Below, piece by piece: positions 7,439 to 15,873 of a stretch of 64,000 nucleotides of DNA. This DNA is from CAILZL01 sp049840395. Lineage in GTDB: Bacteria > Pseudomonadota > Gammaproteobacteria > Steroidobacterales > Steroidobacteraceae. The stretch's first letter is position 1. Each line of letters opens with the position of its first letter. Under the pieces are notes generated by a model. The model was not told the origin of the DNA and made no database searches. It was given only the letters and a program-made list of their open reading frames with translations. A program made the translations under genes and the position numbers. Where the stretch lies: NCBI GenBank assembly GCA_049840395.1, contig JASGLD010000005.1:186001-250000 (forward strand), in the 5' to 3' direction.

Positions 7439-9553
7439 ATGAGCAATGTAAAGAATCTGCTGGTCGAGTTGTTTGTCGAAGAACTGCCGCCCAAGGCGCT
7501 CAAGACATTGGGTGAAAGCTTCGCCGGTACTTTGAGCGATAGCTTGAAGACACAGGGGCTGCTGACCACCGAATCGAAAAGCACCGCGTTTGCTTCACCA
7601 CGCCGTCTTGCTGTGCAGGTCAGCGCCGTGGCGGACAAGGCTGCCGACAAAGCCGTGCAACTGAAATTGATGCCGGTCACTGTGGCGCTGGATGCCAATG
7701 GCCAGGCGACACCGGCCTTGTTGAAAAAATTATCTGCCCTGGGCTTGGATGCGGCCGTAGTGCCCTCGCTCAAGCGCATGCCCGATGGCAAGGCCGAAGC
7801 CTTGTTCATGGATAGCGTGGTGGCTGGCGTGACCTTGGCCGATGGATTGAAGAAGGCGCTGGATGAGGCGCTGGCCAAGCTGCCAATTCCAAAGGTGATG
7901 AGCTACCAACTGGCCGATGGCTGGACCAGCGTCAATTTCGTACGTCCTGCACATTCGCTAGTAGCGTTGCATGGAAGTGAGATCGTGAACATTGCAACGC
8001 TGGGGCTGCAAGCAGGCCGCAGTACGCAAGGCCATCGCTTCGAAGCCAGTAAACCGCTTGTCGAATTCAAAGATGCCGACAGCTATGCCGCGCAACTATT
8101 CAGTGACGGCGCAGTCATCGCCAGCTTTGCCGAACGTCGTGCCGAGATTTTCAAGCAGCTGCAGGCAGCAGCAGCCAAAGAAGGTCTGCAACCTATCAGT
8201 GACGATGCCTTGCTCGATGAAGTCACCGCATTGGTAGAACGTCCCAATGTACTGACCTGCCAGTTTGAAAAAGAATTTTTATCGGTGCCGCAGGAATGTC
8301 TGATTCTGACCATGAAGGCCAATCAGAAATACTTCCCACTGCTGGATACGCAAGGTCAGCTGACTAACAAGTTCCTGGTGGTCAGCAACATCAAGCCCGC
8401 CGATCCCAGTCGCGTGATTCAAGGTAACGAACGCGTGGTCCGCCCACGTCTGGCCGATGCCAAGTTCTTTTTCGATCAGGATCGCAAGCAGACCCTGGAA
8501 TCGCGCCTGCCGCGGTTGGATAAAGTCGTTTATCACAACAAGCTGGGCACGCAGAGCGAACGCATCGCGCGGGTACGCAAGCTGGCTCGCGCCATCGGCG
8601 AACAACTCGGCAACAACACCGCCGATAAAGCAGATCGTGCCGCACAACTGGCCAAGGCCGACCTGATCACCGACATGGTCGGTGAGTTTCCGGAACTACA
8701 AGGCATCATGGGGCGCTACTACGCCTTGCATGACAAGGAAGATGCCGAAGTGGCGCAAGCCATTCTGGAACAGTATCTGCCGCGCGGTGCCGGCGACGAA
8801 CTACCTGCCACTCAAACCGGTATGGCTTTGGCGTTAGCCGACAAACTGGAAACATTGGCCGGCATTTTTGCGGCGGGTGAGAAGCCCACCGGCACCAAAG
8901 ATCCGTTCGGGCTGCGCCGCGCTGCCATTGGCGCGTTACGCATCATCATTGAACGGCAGTTGTCGCTCAACCTGGTTCAACTCATCGAGCAAGCAGTCAA
9001 CAATCAACCGGTTCGACAGAACAACGAGATTTACGACGAGCTATACAACTACATCGCTGAACGCCTGCGCGGTTACTACCTTGAAGGGGGTGCAGTAACC
9101 ACCGAAATGTTCGATGCCGTGCTGGCCAATCGTCCGGCATCGCTGCTCGATTTCGACAAGCGTTTGAACGCACTCAAGAGCTTCCTGAAATTGAGTGATG
9201 CGCAAAGCCTGGCAGCCGCCAACAAACGCATCAACAACATCCTCAAGAAGAACGAGTCGGAAATTCCCGCTGGCAACGAAGTCGTTGCAAGTCATTTGAG
9301 CGAAGCTGCGGAACGTGAGCTATTCAAGCAATTGCAATCGGCAGAACAGGACACTGCCCCCCTGTTCGCAAAGCACAACTACCAGGATGCCCTGACCCGT
9401 CTGGCACAATTGCGTGGCGCGGTGGACGCCTTCTTCGACGGCGTGATGGTCATGGCAGAAGAGGTGAATGTGCGAAACAACCGTCTGGCGCTGCTGTCAC
9501 GCCTGCGCGGGGTGTTCCTGCAAGTCGCAGACCTGTCGCGCTTACCTGGATAA
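7439..9553 (+). CDS. glyS: Glycyl-tRNA synthetase beta subunit
   Basis: The 704-residue beta subunit of the tetrameric glycyl-tRNA synthetase is needed for tRNA recognition. Family landmarks include LLVELFVEELPPKAL at the N-terminus, SPRRLAVQV, LTMKANQKYFPLLD and DPFGLRRAAIGALRI in the HD-like/tRNA-binding region. The C-terminal anticodon-binding domain contains FFDGVMVMAEEVNVRNNRLALL. Length matches the family. The 2-base gap after glyQ implies coupled expression. Confidence 0.98.
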   Translation: MSNVKNLLVELFVEELPPKALKTLGESFAGTLSDSLKTQGLLTTESKSTAFASPRRLAVQVSAVADKAADKAVQLKLMPVTVALDANGQATPALLKKLSALGLDAAVVPSLKRMPDGKAEALFMDSVVAGVTLADGLKKALDEALAKLPIPKVMSYQLADGWTSVNFVRPAHSLVALHGSEIVNIATLGLQAGRSTQGHRFEASKPLVEFKDADSYAAQLFSDGAVIASFAERRAEIFKQLQAAAAKEGLQPISDDALLDEVTALVERPNVLTCQFEKEFLSVPQECLILTMKANQKYFPLLDTQGQLTNKFLVVSNIKPADPSRVIQGNERVVRPRLADAKFFFDQDRKQTLESRLPRLDKVVYHNKLGTQSERIARVRKLARAIGEQLGNNTADKADRAAQLAKADLITDMVGEFPELQGIMGRYYALHDKEDAEVAQAILEQYLPRGAGDELPATQTGMALALADKLETLAGIFAAGEKPTGTKDPFGLRRAAIGALRIIIERQLSLNLVQLIEQAVNNQPVRQNNEIYDELYNYIAERLRGYYLEGGAVTTEMFDAVLANRPASLLDFDKRLNALKSFLKLSDAQSLAAANKRINNILKKNESEIPAGNEVVASHLSEAAERELFKQLQSAEQDTAPLFAKHNYQDALTRLAQLRGAVDAFFDGVMVMAEEVNVRNNRLALLSRLRGVFLQVADLSRLPG

Positions 9554-9583
9554 GTGGCTGGATACATGCCCGGATAAATGGAT

Positions 9584-9610
9584 GGTGGGTTGCATAAGAG
9601 CTAACCCACC
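9584..9610. repeat. Short palindromic intergenic element
   Basis: GGTGGGTT (9584-9591) and AACCCACC (9603-9610) form an 8-base perfect stem around an 11-base loop, between glyS and the acyltransferase gene. Such GGTGGGTTR/AACCCACC hairpins are dispersed in many proteobacterial genomes. A transcription or mRNA-end role is possible. Confidence 0.6.
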
Positions 9611-9643
9611 CTATGCGAAACACAACCGCTCAGCACGCTGGCC

Positions 9644-10357
9644 ATGCAACTACTGCGTTCGATCTTGTTCACCGCCTGCTTCTTCATCAGCACCACGCTT
9701 TATGCAGTGCTGGTGTTGGCAGTGGCCTGGGCACTGCCGTTTAACGGTCGTTGGGCGATTGCGCGCAGCTGGGCCGGCTTGAATCTTTGGTTGCTCAAAG
9801 TGCTGTGCAATCTGGACTTTGTGGTGGAAGGTCGCGAGAACATTCCCGATGGCTGCCACGTGGCGATGTGGAAACATGCCTCCACTTGGGAAACCATCGC
9901 GCAGGCGTTGGTGTTTCCCGCGCAGGCCTGGGTGCTCAAGCATGAATTGATGTGGATTCCTGTCGTCGGTTGGGCGCTGCGTCTGATGCAACCCATCGAC
10001 ATCAATCGCGCCGCCGGTAGCGCCGCCGTGCGCCAAGTCATTACTCAGGGCAAAGCACGTATCAACAGTGGTCGCTGGGTGGTGATTTTTCCAGAAGGCA
10101 CACGCACCGGCGTGGGTGAAGTACGCAAGTACGGCGTCAGCGGTGCGCTACTCGCTACTGAAGCGAATGTTTGCATCGTACCGGTCGCACATACCGCGGG
10201 TTACTTCTGGCCACGCCGTGGTTGGGTGAAAAAGCCAGGCACCATTCATGTGATCGTCGGTAAGCCCATTACTACGGCAGGGCGCGAGCCACGTGAACTG
10301 AATGCGGAAGTGCAGGCCTGGATGGAACAGACGATTGCCGCGCACGCTCCAAACTAA
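9644..10357 (+). CDS. 1-acyl-sn-glycerol-3-phosphate acyltransferase (PlsC-like)
   Basis: The 237-residue membrane-associated acyltransferase transfers an acyl chain to lysophosphatidate or a related lysolipid in phospholipid synthesis. An N-terminal hydrophobic segment (about 8-32) anchors it. The HX4D/E block is present as H78 to E83 in WKHASTWE, and the glycerophosphate-binding motif FPEGTR is at 149-154. Glu in place of the usual Asp in the first block is common in the glyQS-linked copies of this family. Linkage to glyQS resembles betaproteobacterial order, but gmhB, which often sits between them, is absent. Confidence 0.88.
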   Translation: MQLLRSILFTACFFISTTLYAVLVLAVAWALPFNGRWAIARSWAGLNLWLLKVLCNLDFVVEGRENIPDGCHVAMWKHASTWETIAQALVFPAQAWVLKHELMWIPVVGWALRLMQPIDINRAAGSAAVRQVITQGKARINSGRWVVIFPEGTRTGVGEVRKYGVSGALLATEANVCIVPVAHTAGYFWPRRGWVKKPGTIHVIVGKPITTAGREPRELNAEVQAWMEQTIAAHAPN

Positions 10358-10375
10358 TTAAGCCTACAATGGCTA

Positions 10376-11080
10376 ATGCCAAACCCTATCCACATCGGAC
10401 TGGTGGGTGACTGCAGCGCAACGATAACCGCGCATCGCGCCATACCGCTGGCATTGCAACGCGCAGCCAGTGAGTTAAATCTGCAGATTGAAATTACCTG
10501 GCTGGCTATTAACGGCATCGAATCCATTGCCCAGCTTGAGTCCTATCATGGCTTCTGGTGCGTGCCGGGCAGCCCGTATACAAATACGGCGGGTGCGCTA
10601 CTGGCCATACGGCATGCCCGCGAGCAGCGTCGGCCGTTCTTGGGTACCTGTGGCGGCTTTCAGCATGCCGTACTTGAATACGCACGCAATGTATTGCATT
10701 GGCCGGATGCCGAGCACGCCGAGTCATCGCCACACTCACACAACCTGGTCATCACACCACTGACTTGTTCATTGATTGAAGTTGCGGCGCCCATCGAACT
10801 GCTTGCCGATTCAAGAATGGCAGCTATCTATGGAGTGAGGCAGATCGTCGCGGAATATCGTTGTGGTTACGGTATCAATCCGGCCATGCAATTCGAGTTA
10901 TTCGCCGGCGCTTTGCGTGCAGTAGGCCATGATGCAGCCGGAGAAATTCGTGCGATTGAATTACTGGATCATCCGTTTTTTGTTGCGACGCTGTTTCAAC
11001 CGGAACGGGCTGTGCTGAGTGATAAGTCGGTGCCATTGGCCAGTGCTTTGTTGCTCGCCTGTGCTGAACAAGTAGCTTAG
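10376..11080 (+). CDS. Stand-alone CTP-synthase-like glutamine amidotransferase domain
   Basis: The 234-residue protein resembles only the C-terminal class I amidotransferase half of CTP synthase. It keeps the oxyanion strand CVPGSPY (62-68) and nucleophile Cys92 in GTCGGFQH. The C-terminal triad segment reads HPFFVATLFQPER: the position that is His in CTP synthase (FHPE) is Gln208, while Glu210 is kept. No synthase half lies nearby. The same FQPE form is, from memory, typical of a CTP-synthase-related protein family, so glutaminase activity is uncertain. It follows the acyltransferase gene closely and may be cotranscribed. Confidence 0.75.
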   Translation: MPNPIHIGLVGDCSATITAHRAIPLALQRAASELNLQIEITWLAINGIESIAQLESYHGFWCVPGSPYTNTAGALLAIRHAREQRRPFLGTCGGFQHAVLEYARNVLHWPDAEHAESSPHSHNLVITPLTCSLIEVAAPIELLADSRMAAIYGVRQIVAEYRCGYGINPAMQFELFAGALRAVGHDAAGEIRAIELLDHPFFVATLFQPERAVLSDKSVPLASALLLACAEQVA

Positions 11081-11089
11081 TGTCTGATG

Positions 11090-11171
11090 CCCCCACCCTA
11101 ACCCTCCCCCGCAAGCGAGGGAGGGGACTAGATTCCCTCCCCTGCGCAGCGGGGGAGGGTTAGGGTGGGGG
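11090..11171. repeat. Large palindromic repeat between convergent genes
   Basis: The outer arms CCCCCACCCTAACCCTCCCC and the matching GGGGAGGGTTAGGGTGGGGG (ending 11171) are perfect inverted copies. Further complementary runs lie inside (GAGGGAGGGG and CCCTCCCC around ACTAGATT). It separates the 3' ends of the amidotransferase and homocysteine methyltransferase genes and could terminate both. The right arm covers the last codons and stop of the methyltransferase gene. This is a widespread type of proteobacterial intergenic palindrome. Confidence 0.9.
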
Positions 11172-12050
11172 CAACTTACAAATCACCTTAGCCAATGCCG
11201 CAACATGTTCCGGCGTCGTACCACAGCAACCACCAATAATGCTTGCACCCAAGCTCTGCCATCCACGTGCAGCCTCGGCATAAGCAGCCGGTGTAACTGC
11301 ATGCGTTAATGTCCAACCCACTTCATGATCCACATGACCAACGTTGCCATAAGCACCCAGACTTACTTGCGAACCATCTCCAAGATGAACTGCATCACGC
11401 AGCTTATTCAGCGCTGCACTGACTTGCGCCACCGGAATGCAATTCACTAACAAGGCCTGTGGTTGATAAGGCAGCACCGCTCGTACCGCCTCAGCCAATG
11501 TTTCGCCGCTCAGCAATTCACTACGAACATTCAACGTAAAGCTTATCCACAATGGCAAGCCTGTATTTCGCACTGCTTGCGCAGCGATAACGGCCTCGCG
11601 AACGGTATTCATTGTTTCCACAAGAATTAAGTCGCAGCCGGCATCGGCCAGGTTACGCGCCAGCTCGGTGTGCTCTTCACGTAACTCAACATCGCTCGGC
11701 ACCAACTCAGGTGAATAGCAGTCCTCAACAGGTGCCATGCTGCCGGCCACACGAATAAAAGCAGCATCAATTGTTCGTGACGCTTCCGCTACGGCTCGCT
11801 TCGCCAATGCAACGGCCAGGTGTGTCAACTCACGACCACCATCCTTGATACCGGCACGCCGCATCGTGCGCGGGTTAGTACGGAAGGTATTCGTAGTCAG
11901 CACCTGCGCGCCTGCGATCAAGTAATCGCGATGAATCTGCTGCACTATTTCAGGCGCATCCAACAACGCTCGTGCTGACCACAGCGGTAGCGTGGTGTCG
12001 ATATCGCGTCGGGTCAGTTCGGTACCCAGGGCGCCATCGAGAATGATCAT
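11160..12050 (-). CDS. mmuM: Homocysteine S-methyltransferase
   Basis: The 296-residue protein is a barrel enzyme that transfers a methyl group to homocysteine to give methionine, probably from S-methylmethionine or AdoMet. The N-terminus shows ILDGALGTEL. The three zinc-binding cysteines are visible as Cys204 (LLVNCIPV) and Cys275-Cys276 (GGCCGTTPEH), the hallmark of the family. The final residues KLPPP and the stop lie inside a palindromic repeat, so the C-terminus may have been reset by that element. The start overlaps the next gene upstream (DUF2238) by four bases. MmuM versus another homocysteine methyltransferase cannot be decided by sequence alone. Confidence 0.88.
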   Translation of the reverse strand: MIILDGALGTELTRRDIDTTLPLWSARALLDAPEIVQQIHRDYLIAGAQVLTTNTFRTNPRTMRRAGIKDGGRELTHLAVALAKRAVAEASRTIDAAFIRVAGSMAPVEDCYSPELVPSDVELREEHTELARNLADAGCDLILVETMNTVREAVIAAQAVRNTGLPLWISFTLNVRSELLSGETLAEAVRAVLPYQPQALLVNCIPVAQVSAALNKLRDAVHLGDGSQVSLGAYGNVGHVDHEVGWTLTHAVTPAAYAEAARGWQSLGASIIGGCCGTTPEHVAALAKVICKLPPP

Positions 12051-12679
12051 GAATATTGTAACCGGCTAATCGCCCGATCATGCCAACGCGACAACAGCAC
12101 CGCACACAGCGCGCCGATCAAGGCCATGAACATGTCCGACTGCGTATCCCACACATAGCCTTGCGTACCCAGAAATTCATCCGCGCCCGAACCCAACAGC
12201 AACGCCGACCACCATTCGACTAATTCGTATAGCGCGCTGATCGCCAGACAGACACTCACCGTCAACACCGCAATCAGATGTTGCACCTTGAGCTGGTAAA
12301 CTCGGATCAACATTTCACGCACGACGAACGCAGGAACAAACCCCTGCGCAAAGTGGCCGATCTTGTCGTAGTTATTGCGTGGCCAATCGAACCAGTCCTG
12401 CATCCAGAAACCCAGCGGCACGCGTGCATAGGTGTAAGCGCCACCCAGCATGAGAATGAGACCATGGACGATGAGCAGGCCATACACCCATGGCGTAAAC
12501 ACGAAGCGTTTGCGCGTTGCCCAGAGAATTGGCATCAGGATCAAACAGGGCATTACTTCCATGAGCCAGGTGGTGCGCTCATACGGCGCACGCCCCGAAA
12601 CCAGCAAACCGATCACCCAGATCATCACCAACGCGAACAAGGCGCGTTGGGATGATTGCATGCGTAAGGCGTCAGTCAT
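12047..12679 (-). CDS. DUF2238 (YjdF-like) membrane protein
   Basis: The 210-residue integral membrane protein has about six hydrophobic segments. It carries the family motifs NNYDKIGHFAQGFVPAFVVREML and ALYELVEWWSALLLG, and DTQSDMF near the end. It belongs to the DUF2238 family; the function is not known. It is translationally coupled to both neighbours: a TAATG junction with the NmrA-like gene upstream and a 4-base ATGA overlap with the methyltransferase downstream. Confidence 0.85.
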   Translation of the reverse strand: MTDALRMQSSQRALFALVMIWVIGLLVSGRAPYERTTWLMEVMPCLILMPILWATRKRFVFTPWVYGLLIVHGLILMLGGAYTYARVPLGFWMQDWFDWPRNNYDKIGHFAQGFVPAFVVREMLIRVYQLKVQHLIAVLTVSVCLAISALYELVEWWSALLLGSGADEFLGTQGYVWDTQSDMFMALIGALCAVLLSRWHDRAISRLQYS

Positions 12680-13647
12680 TACTTGGCTGCAGCCAGCAGC
12701 TTGTCTTTGTTGGCTTCAAGCAAGGCACGCAGGCCGGTGGCAGGGCGGCCGGACAGTTCAGCCACGGCGTTAGTGACCGTCGGTGGTGTTGCCAAACCAC
12801 CGCCACCACCACCAGGCCCCATGCCTTGACCACCGGGTGCGCCAGCAGGCGCGGCATTCGCCGTCTGTTCCACCACATCAACACGTTTGCCGGTAATGGC
12901 GCTGACGGCAGCCGCGATATCGGCGGTGCCGAATAACGCAGGCCCGGTGATGTCGAAGGCCGTGTTCTCAAACTTTGTATTGAGCAGCGCACCCGCTGCC
13001 GCAGCGGCACAGTCTTCACGTGTCACCGGAGCGCTCTTGGCTTCGTTAGGCATGACAGTGGCCTTGCCGGTTTTCGCCATCTCGATGGCCTGCTGCACCA
13101 CGCGATCGGCATACAGTCCATTGCGCAGCATGGTCCACTTGGCGCCGCTGGCTTTCAAAAATTCTTCGCTCTGACGATGGTCTACCGCCAGACCAGAGGT
13201 GCCGGTATCGGCGCCAATGAACGATGTGTAGGCAATGTGCTTCACGCCGGCTTTAACCGCGGCATCGAAGCCAGCTTTGTGCAAGGGCGGACGTGGATCG
13301 CTGCCGCCGGAAATGCTGATCAGCAACATGCGCGTGCCGCCCTTATAGGCATCGGGCAACGATTCCGGTTTGGTGAGATCGCCGAAGCGCACTGATGCGC
13401 CTTGCTTGGCGTATTCGGTCAACTTGTCCGGGGTGCGACTGACCAGGATCAGATTCTTGGCCGGCACACCACGACGCAGCAATTCTTTAATCGTCAATTC
13501 ACCCAACTGTCCGGAAGCGCCGGAAACGATGATCTTTTCGTTGGTGTTTACTTTGGTCTGCGCCTGTAATGCCAATGGCGCCAGACAGAGCACACCCACT
13601 ACCAATCGACGCGACACTTTCGAGAAGCCTTGTTTGAGCGTGAACAT
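12679..13647 (-). CDS. NmrA-like NAD(P)-binding protein with an export signal
   Basis: The 322-residue protein has an N-terminal Sec-type signal (MFTLKQGFSKVSRRLVVGVLCLAPLALQAQ). A Rossmann domain of the NmrA/atypical SDR type follows, with GxxGxxG at 43-49 (GASGQLG), an AYTSF block and a substrate region like quinone oxidoreductase 2. A Gly-rich loop (GAPGGQGMGPGGGGGG) sits about 40 residues before the C-terminus. NmrA-like proteins normally work in the cytoplasm, where NAD(P)H is available, so a signal peptide is unusual. No twin-arginine motif is present. It is the first gene of a minus-strand set and is divergent from the SnoaL-like gene. Confidence 0.75.
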   Translation of the reverse strand: MFTLKQGFSKVSRRLVVGVLCLAPLALQAQTKVNTNEKIIVSGASGQLGELTIKELLRRGVPAKNLILVSRTPDKLTEYAKQGASVRFGDLTKPESLPDAYKGGTRMLLISISGGSDPRPPLHKAGFDAAVKAGVKHIAYTSFIGADTGTSGLAVDHRQSEEFLKASGAKWTMLRNGLYADRVVQQAIEMAKTGKATVMPNEAKSAPVTREDCAAAAAGALLNTKFENTAFDITGPALFGTADIAAAVSAITGKRVDVVEQTANAAPAGAPGGQGMGPGGGGGGLATPPTVTNAVAELSGRPATGLRALLEANKDKLLAAAK

Positions 13648-13910
13648 GATTTACCCCTGTTTGACCCTATTTGACGATGTGCAGTTATCGACCGCATTGC
13701 CTGCGTTGCCAAGCCGCCGCAATGCGCATTACACCATCTCAATCGGTGCTTGAACATTGCGGCCGCATTTGAGTGTGCGATTCGCGTTTCTTTGCAATTA
13801 ACTTTCGCCCGCTGATTGCGCAGCATTCATCGGCGGCGAATAATTCCCGCCTCAGAGAAACGCTTGTTCGTTACATACAGTTCACCGCATAAAGCTCATC
13901 AGGAGGATTC
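13648..13910. promoter_or_regulatory. Divergent intergenic region (NmrA-like / SnoaL-like)
   Basis: This 263-base region must hold promoters in both directions. No consensus -35/-10 pair or clear operator was recognised. A strong AGGAGG ribosome site (13901-13906) precedes the GTG start of the rightward gene. Confidence 0.45.
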
Positions 13911-14426
13911 GTGAAAACTAAACTATTGGCCTGTGTCCTGGGCGCAGCCCTGGTAGGCCCGTTGAACAGTAACGCCGCCATTCTGATTCCTTCGGGTGCC
14001 AAGGACAGCAAGACCGAAGAAGCCAATCGCACCCTGGTGCTGGCCTTCTGGAAAGAGTTCTTCAATGAAATGAAACCCGAATCCTGGCCCAAGTATCTGT
14101 CCAAGGACTTCGTGAATCACGATCCGTACGAACCTTCGGGCGGTCAGGAGTTTGCCGACTACATCAAGGCCAACAACACCCGACTCAATCGCAAGGCTGG
14201 TCCGGAGAAGGATCGCTTGTTCGTGCTGGCCGATGGCGATCTGGTGATGGTGATCTATCCGGGCAACAACAAAGAAGACCTCACCGACAACGTGCACGGC
14301 AACATCGTGCGCGTCAAAGATGGCAAGATCACCGACTGGTGGATCGTGGGCGATTCCGGTCGTCCAGCCGGCACACCGAAGCCGTATGCCAACAATAAGA
14401 AGGGCACACAGCCATTGGCTAAGTAG
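13911..14426 (+). CDS. Exported SnoaL/NTF2-like protein
   Basis: The 171-residue product starts with GTG after AGGAGG. It has a signal peptide ending near NSNAA (residue 23). The remainder is an NTF2/SnoaL-like cone: AFWKEFFNEMKPESW, LSKDFVNHDPYEPSGGQEFADYI, LVMVIYPGN and VHGNIVRVKDGKITDWW. The family includes aldol-type cyclases, isomerases and many uncharacterised secreted proteins. The substrate is unknown. It is divergent from an exported NmrA-like gene and is followed by another secreted protein. Confidence 0.8.
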   Translation: MKTKLLACVLGAALVGPLNSNAAILIPSGAKDSKTEEANRTLVLAFWKEFFNEMKPESWPKYLSKDFVNHDPYEPSGGQEFADYIKANNTRLNRKAGPEKDRLFVLADGDLVMVIYPGNNKEDLTDNVHGNIVRVKDGKITDWWIVGDSGRPAGTPKPYANNKKGTQPLAK

Positions 14427-14453
14427 TTTCGCTGGTTAGGAATTTCATCAACC

Positions 14454-14474
14454 ATTGCCGGCTTACCCGGCAAT
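14454..14474. terminator. Hairpin after the SnoaL-like gene
   Basis: ATTGCCGG (14454-14461) pairs perfectly with CCGGCAAT (14467-14474). No T-run follows on either strand, so termination is only a possibility. Confidence 0.35.
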
Positions 14475-14528
14475 GACGATGCATAGGTCGTTTAAGCAAT
14501 CGTTTTTTTATTAATGCGGGGGATGCAT

Positions 14529-15146
14529 ATGAAGCGTAATTTCGTAGCGGCTTGCACACTGGGCTGCGCAGCCTTGTTCGGCAGTACACAACTCATGGCG
14601 CAGGGCGCGGCCGGTAATGGCCAGGGCGGTGGCGCACCACCGGCAGGTCCGGCTGCCAAGACTTATGAAATGACATTGCAGATCAATGCCGGCGCCGATG
14701 TATTCGCCAAGTGGCCCAGCGGCGGCGAAACCTGGCACCACGGCATTGGCTTCGCCGATCCGTTCGGCACCATCGAGTACTACTGCGGCAAGGAGTTCCC
14801 GGAAGCGAAACAACACCCATTGCCCGAATGGGCCAAGGGTCTGTTCACCGCACTCACCGGCCGCGCCGATCCGCTGTTCTGCATCTATCGCACCAAGGAT
14901 GGCGATTTCTTCGTGTACGACTCCGTGCCCGGTACGCTGACACGCGGCGATAACTATGGTCGCGATCTGATCTTCAATGTGGTGGTGGATGGTTCGGGCC
15001 CGTACAAGGGCGCCACCGGCGTTTGGATCGGCCGCACCCAGGGCGTGGATCCCAGCAAACAGGTGTCTGAAACCCGCAAGGGTCGCGTCACGCTGCTGAA
15101 GATCATGAACGGCTACGTGAAGATTCCGGAAGCTGCCAAGAAATAA
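14529..15146 (+). CDS. Secreted protein of unknown function
   Basis: The frame is open from 14514, but the ATG at 14529 is chosen because a GGGGGA purine run lies five bases upstream and a clean signal peptide (MKRNFVAAC to QLMAQ) begins there. The mature part starts with a Gly/Pro-rich stretch (GNGQGGGAPPAGP). A conserved-looking domain follows with KWPSGGETWHHGIGFADPF, EYYCGKEFPEA and FNVVVDGSGPYKGATGVW. The last phrase recalls small beta-barrel proteins (dirigent or allene-oxide-cyclase-like), which is a guess. Two Cys at about 98 and 127 could pair. Confidence 0.65.
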   Translation: MKRNFVAACTLGCAALFGSTQLMAQGAAGNGQGGGAPPAGPAAKTYEMTLQINAGADVFAKWPSGGETWHHGIGFADPFGTIEYYCGKEFPEAKQHPLPEWAKGLFTALTGRADPLFCIYRTKDGDFFVYDSVPGTLTRGDNYGRDLIFNVVVDGSGPYKGATGVWIGRTQGVDPSKQVSETRKGRVTLLKIMNGYVKIPEAAKK

Positions 15147-15196
15147 TCAGGCATCCGTTGCAGGCATCGGCTGTAACGAAGAATGATTTGAATATG

Positions 15197-15225
15197 AAGG
15201 GCGGGACTTCCCGCCCTTTGTGTTT
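15197..15225 (+). terminator. Terminator after the secreted-protein gene
   Basis: AAGGGCGGGA (15197-15206) pairs with TCCCGCCCTT (15209-15218), followed by TGTGTTTC. It is a compact GC-rich stem just past the stop of the unknown secreted protein and ahead of the convergent regA gene. Confidence 0.7.
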
Positions 15226-15310
15226 CAAGAAGAGCCGGCATTATAAAAATTCGAATTTTGCCGCTCTGACTTGTCATCGCTCCAATCCATCTCGTCTCGA
15301 TAGAGCTGCT

Positions 15311-15871
15311 TCACTTCACCCTGCGCTTTTCCAACTTACGGGCCAGCGTACGGCGATGCATGCCTAGGCGACGGGCTGCTTCGGAAATGTTGAAGCCGGT
15401 TTCGGCCAGAGTTTCGTGGATACGTTCCCATTCCAAAGTCTTGATCGAGGTGGCGCGTACGCCCAGCGGTGCATCGGCATCACCGGCTACTTTGGTGAAG
15501 GCGTTTTCAATGTCATCGGTGTTGGCGGGTTTGGCTAGGTAGTGACAGGCGCCGAGCTTGATCGATTCCACGGCGGTGGCAATGCTGGCGAAGCCAGTGA
15601 GCACCACGATGCGCATGGCGGCATTGTGTTGATGCAGGGTCGCCACGCAGGAGAGGCCGGATACGCCGGCCAGTTTGAGATCCACCACGGCATAACCCGG
15701 TGACCAGTTGCTCAGCACTTGTAACAGTTGATCGTGATTGTTTGCAGTAAGCACTTCATAGTCACGCCGCTCGAAGGAACGCTTCAAGGTTCTGGCCAGC
15801 GTGTCATCGTCTTCGACAATGATCAGACGCCGTGCGACTGGCGGTGATTCCGGTAGTGGCACATCGCTCAT
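15311..15871 (-). CDS. regA: Redox response regulator, RegA/PrrA/RoxR family
   Basis: The 186-residue two-domain regulator has a receiver domain with EDDDT (20-24) and phospho-acceptor Asp64 in YAVVDLKLAG. A short C-terminal Fis-type helix-turn-helix follows, with ISEAARRLGMHRRTLARKLEKR, nearly invariant in RegA/ActR/RoxR. This family controls respiration in response to the redox state of the quinone pool. The regB gene is two bases upstream. Its place at the end of the cyo operon suggests feedback control of the oxidase. Orthologs are called RoxR in Pseudomonas and PrrA in Rhodobacter. Confidence 0.93.
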   Translation of the reverse strand: MSDVPLPESPPVARRLIIVEDDDTLARTLKRSFERRDYEVLTANNHDQLLQVLSNWSPGYAVVDLKLAGVSGLSCVATLHQHNAAMRIVVLTGFASIATAVESIKLGACHYLAKPANTDDIENAFTKVAGDADAPLGVRATSIKTLEWERIHETLAETGFNISEAARRLGMHRRTLARKLEKRRVK

Positions 15872-15873
15872 GG

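Noticed and set aside
11543..11551. TTATCCACA inside the methyltransferase gene as a DnaA box
   Set aside because: It is a lone copy in coding sequence far from dnaA.
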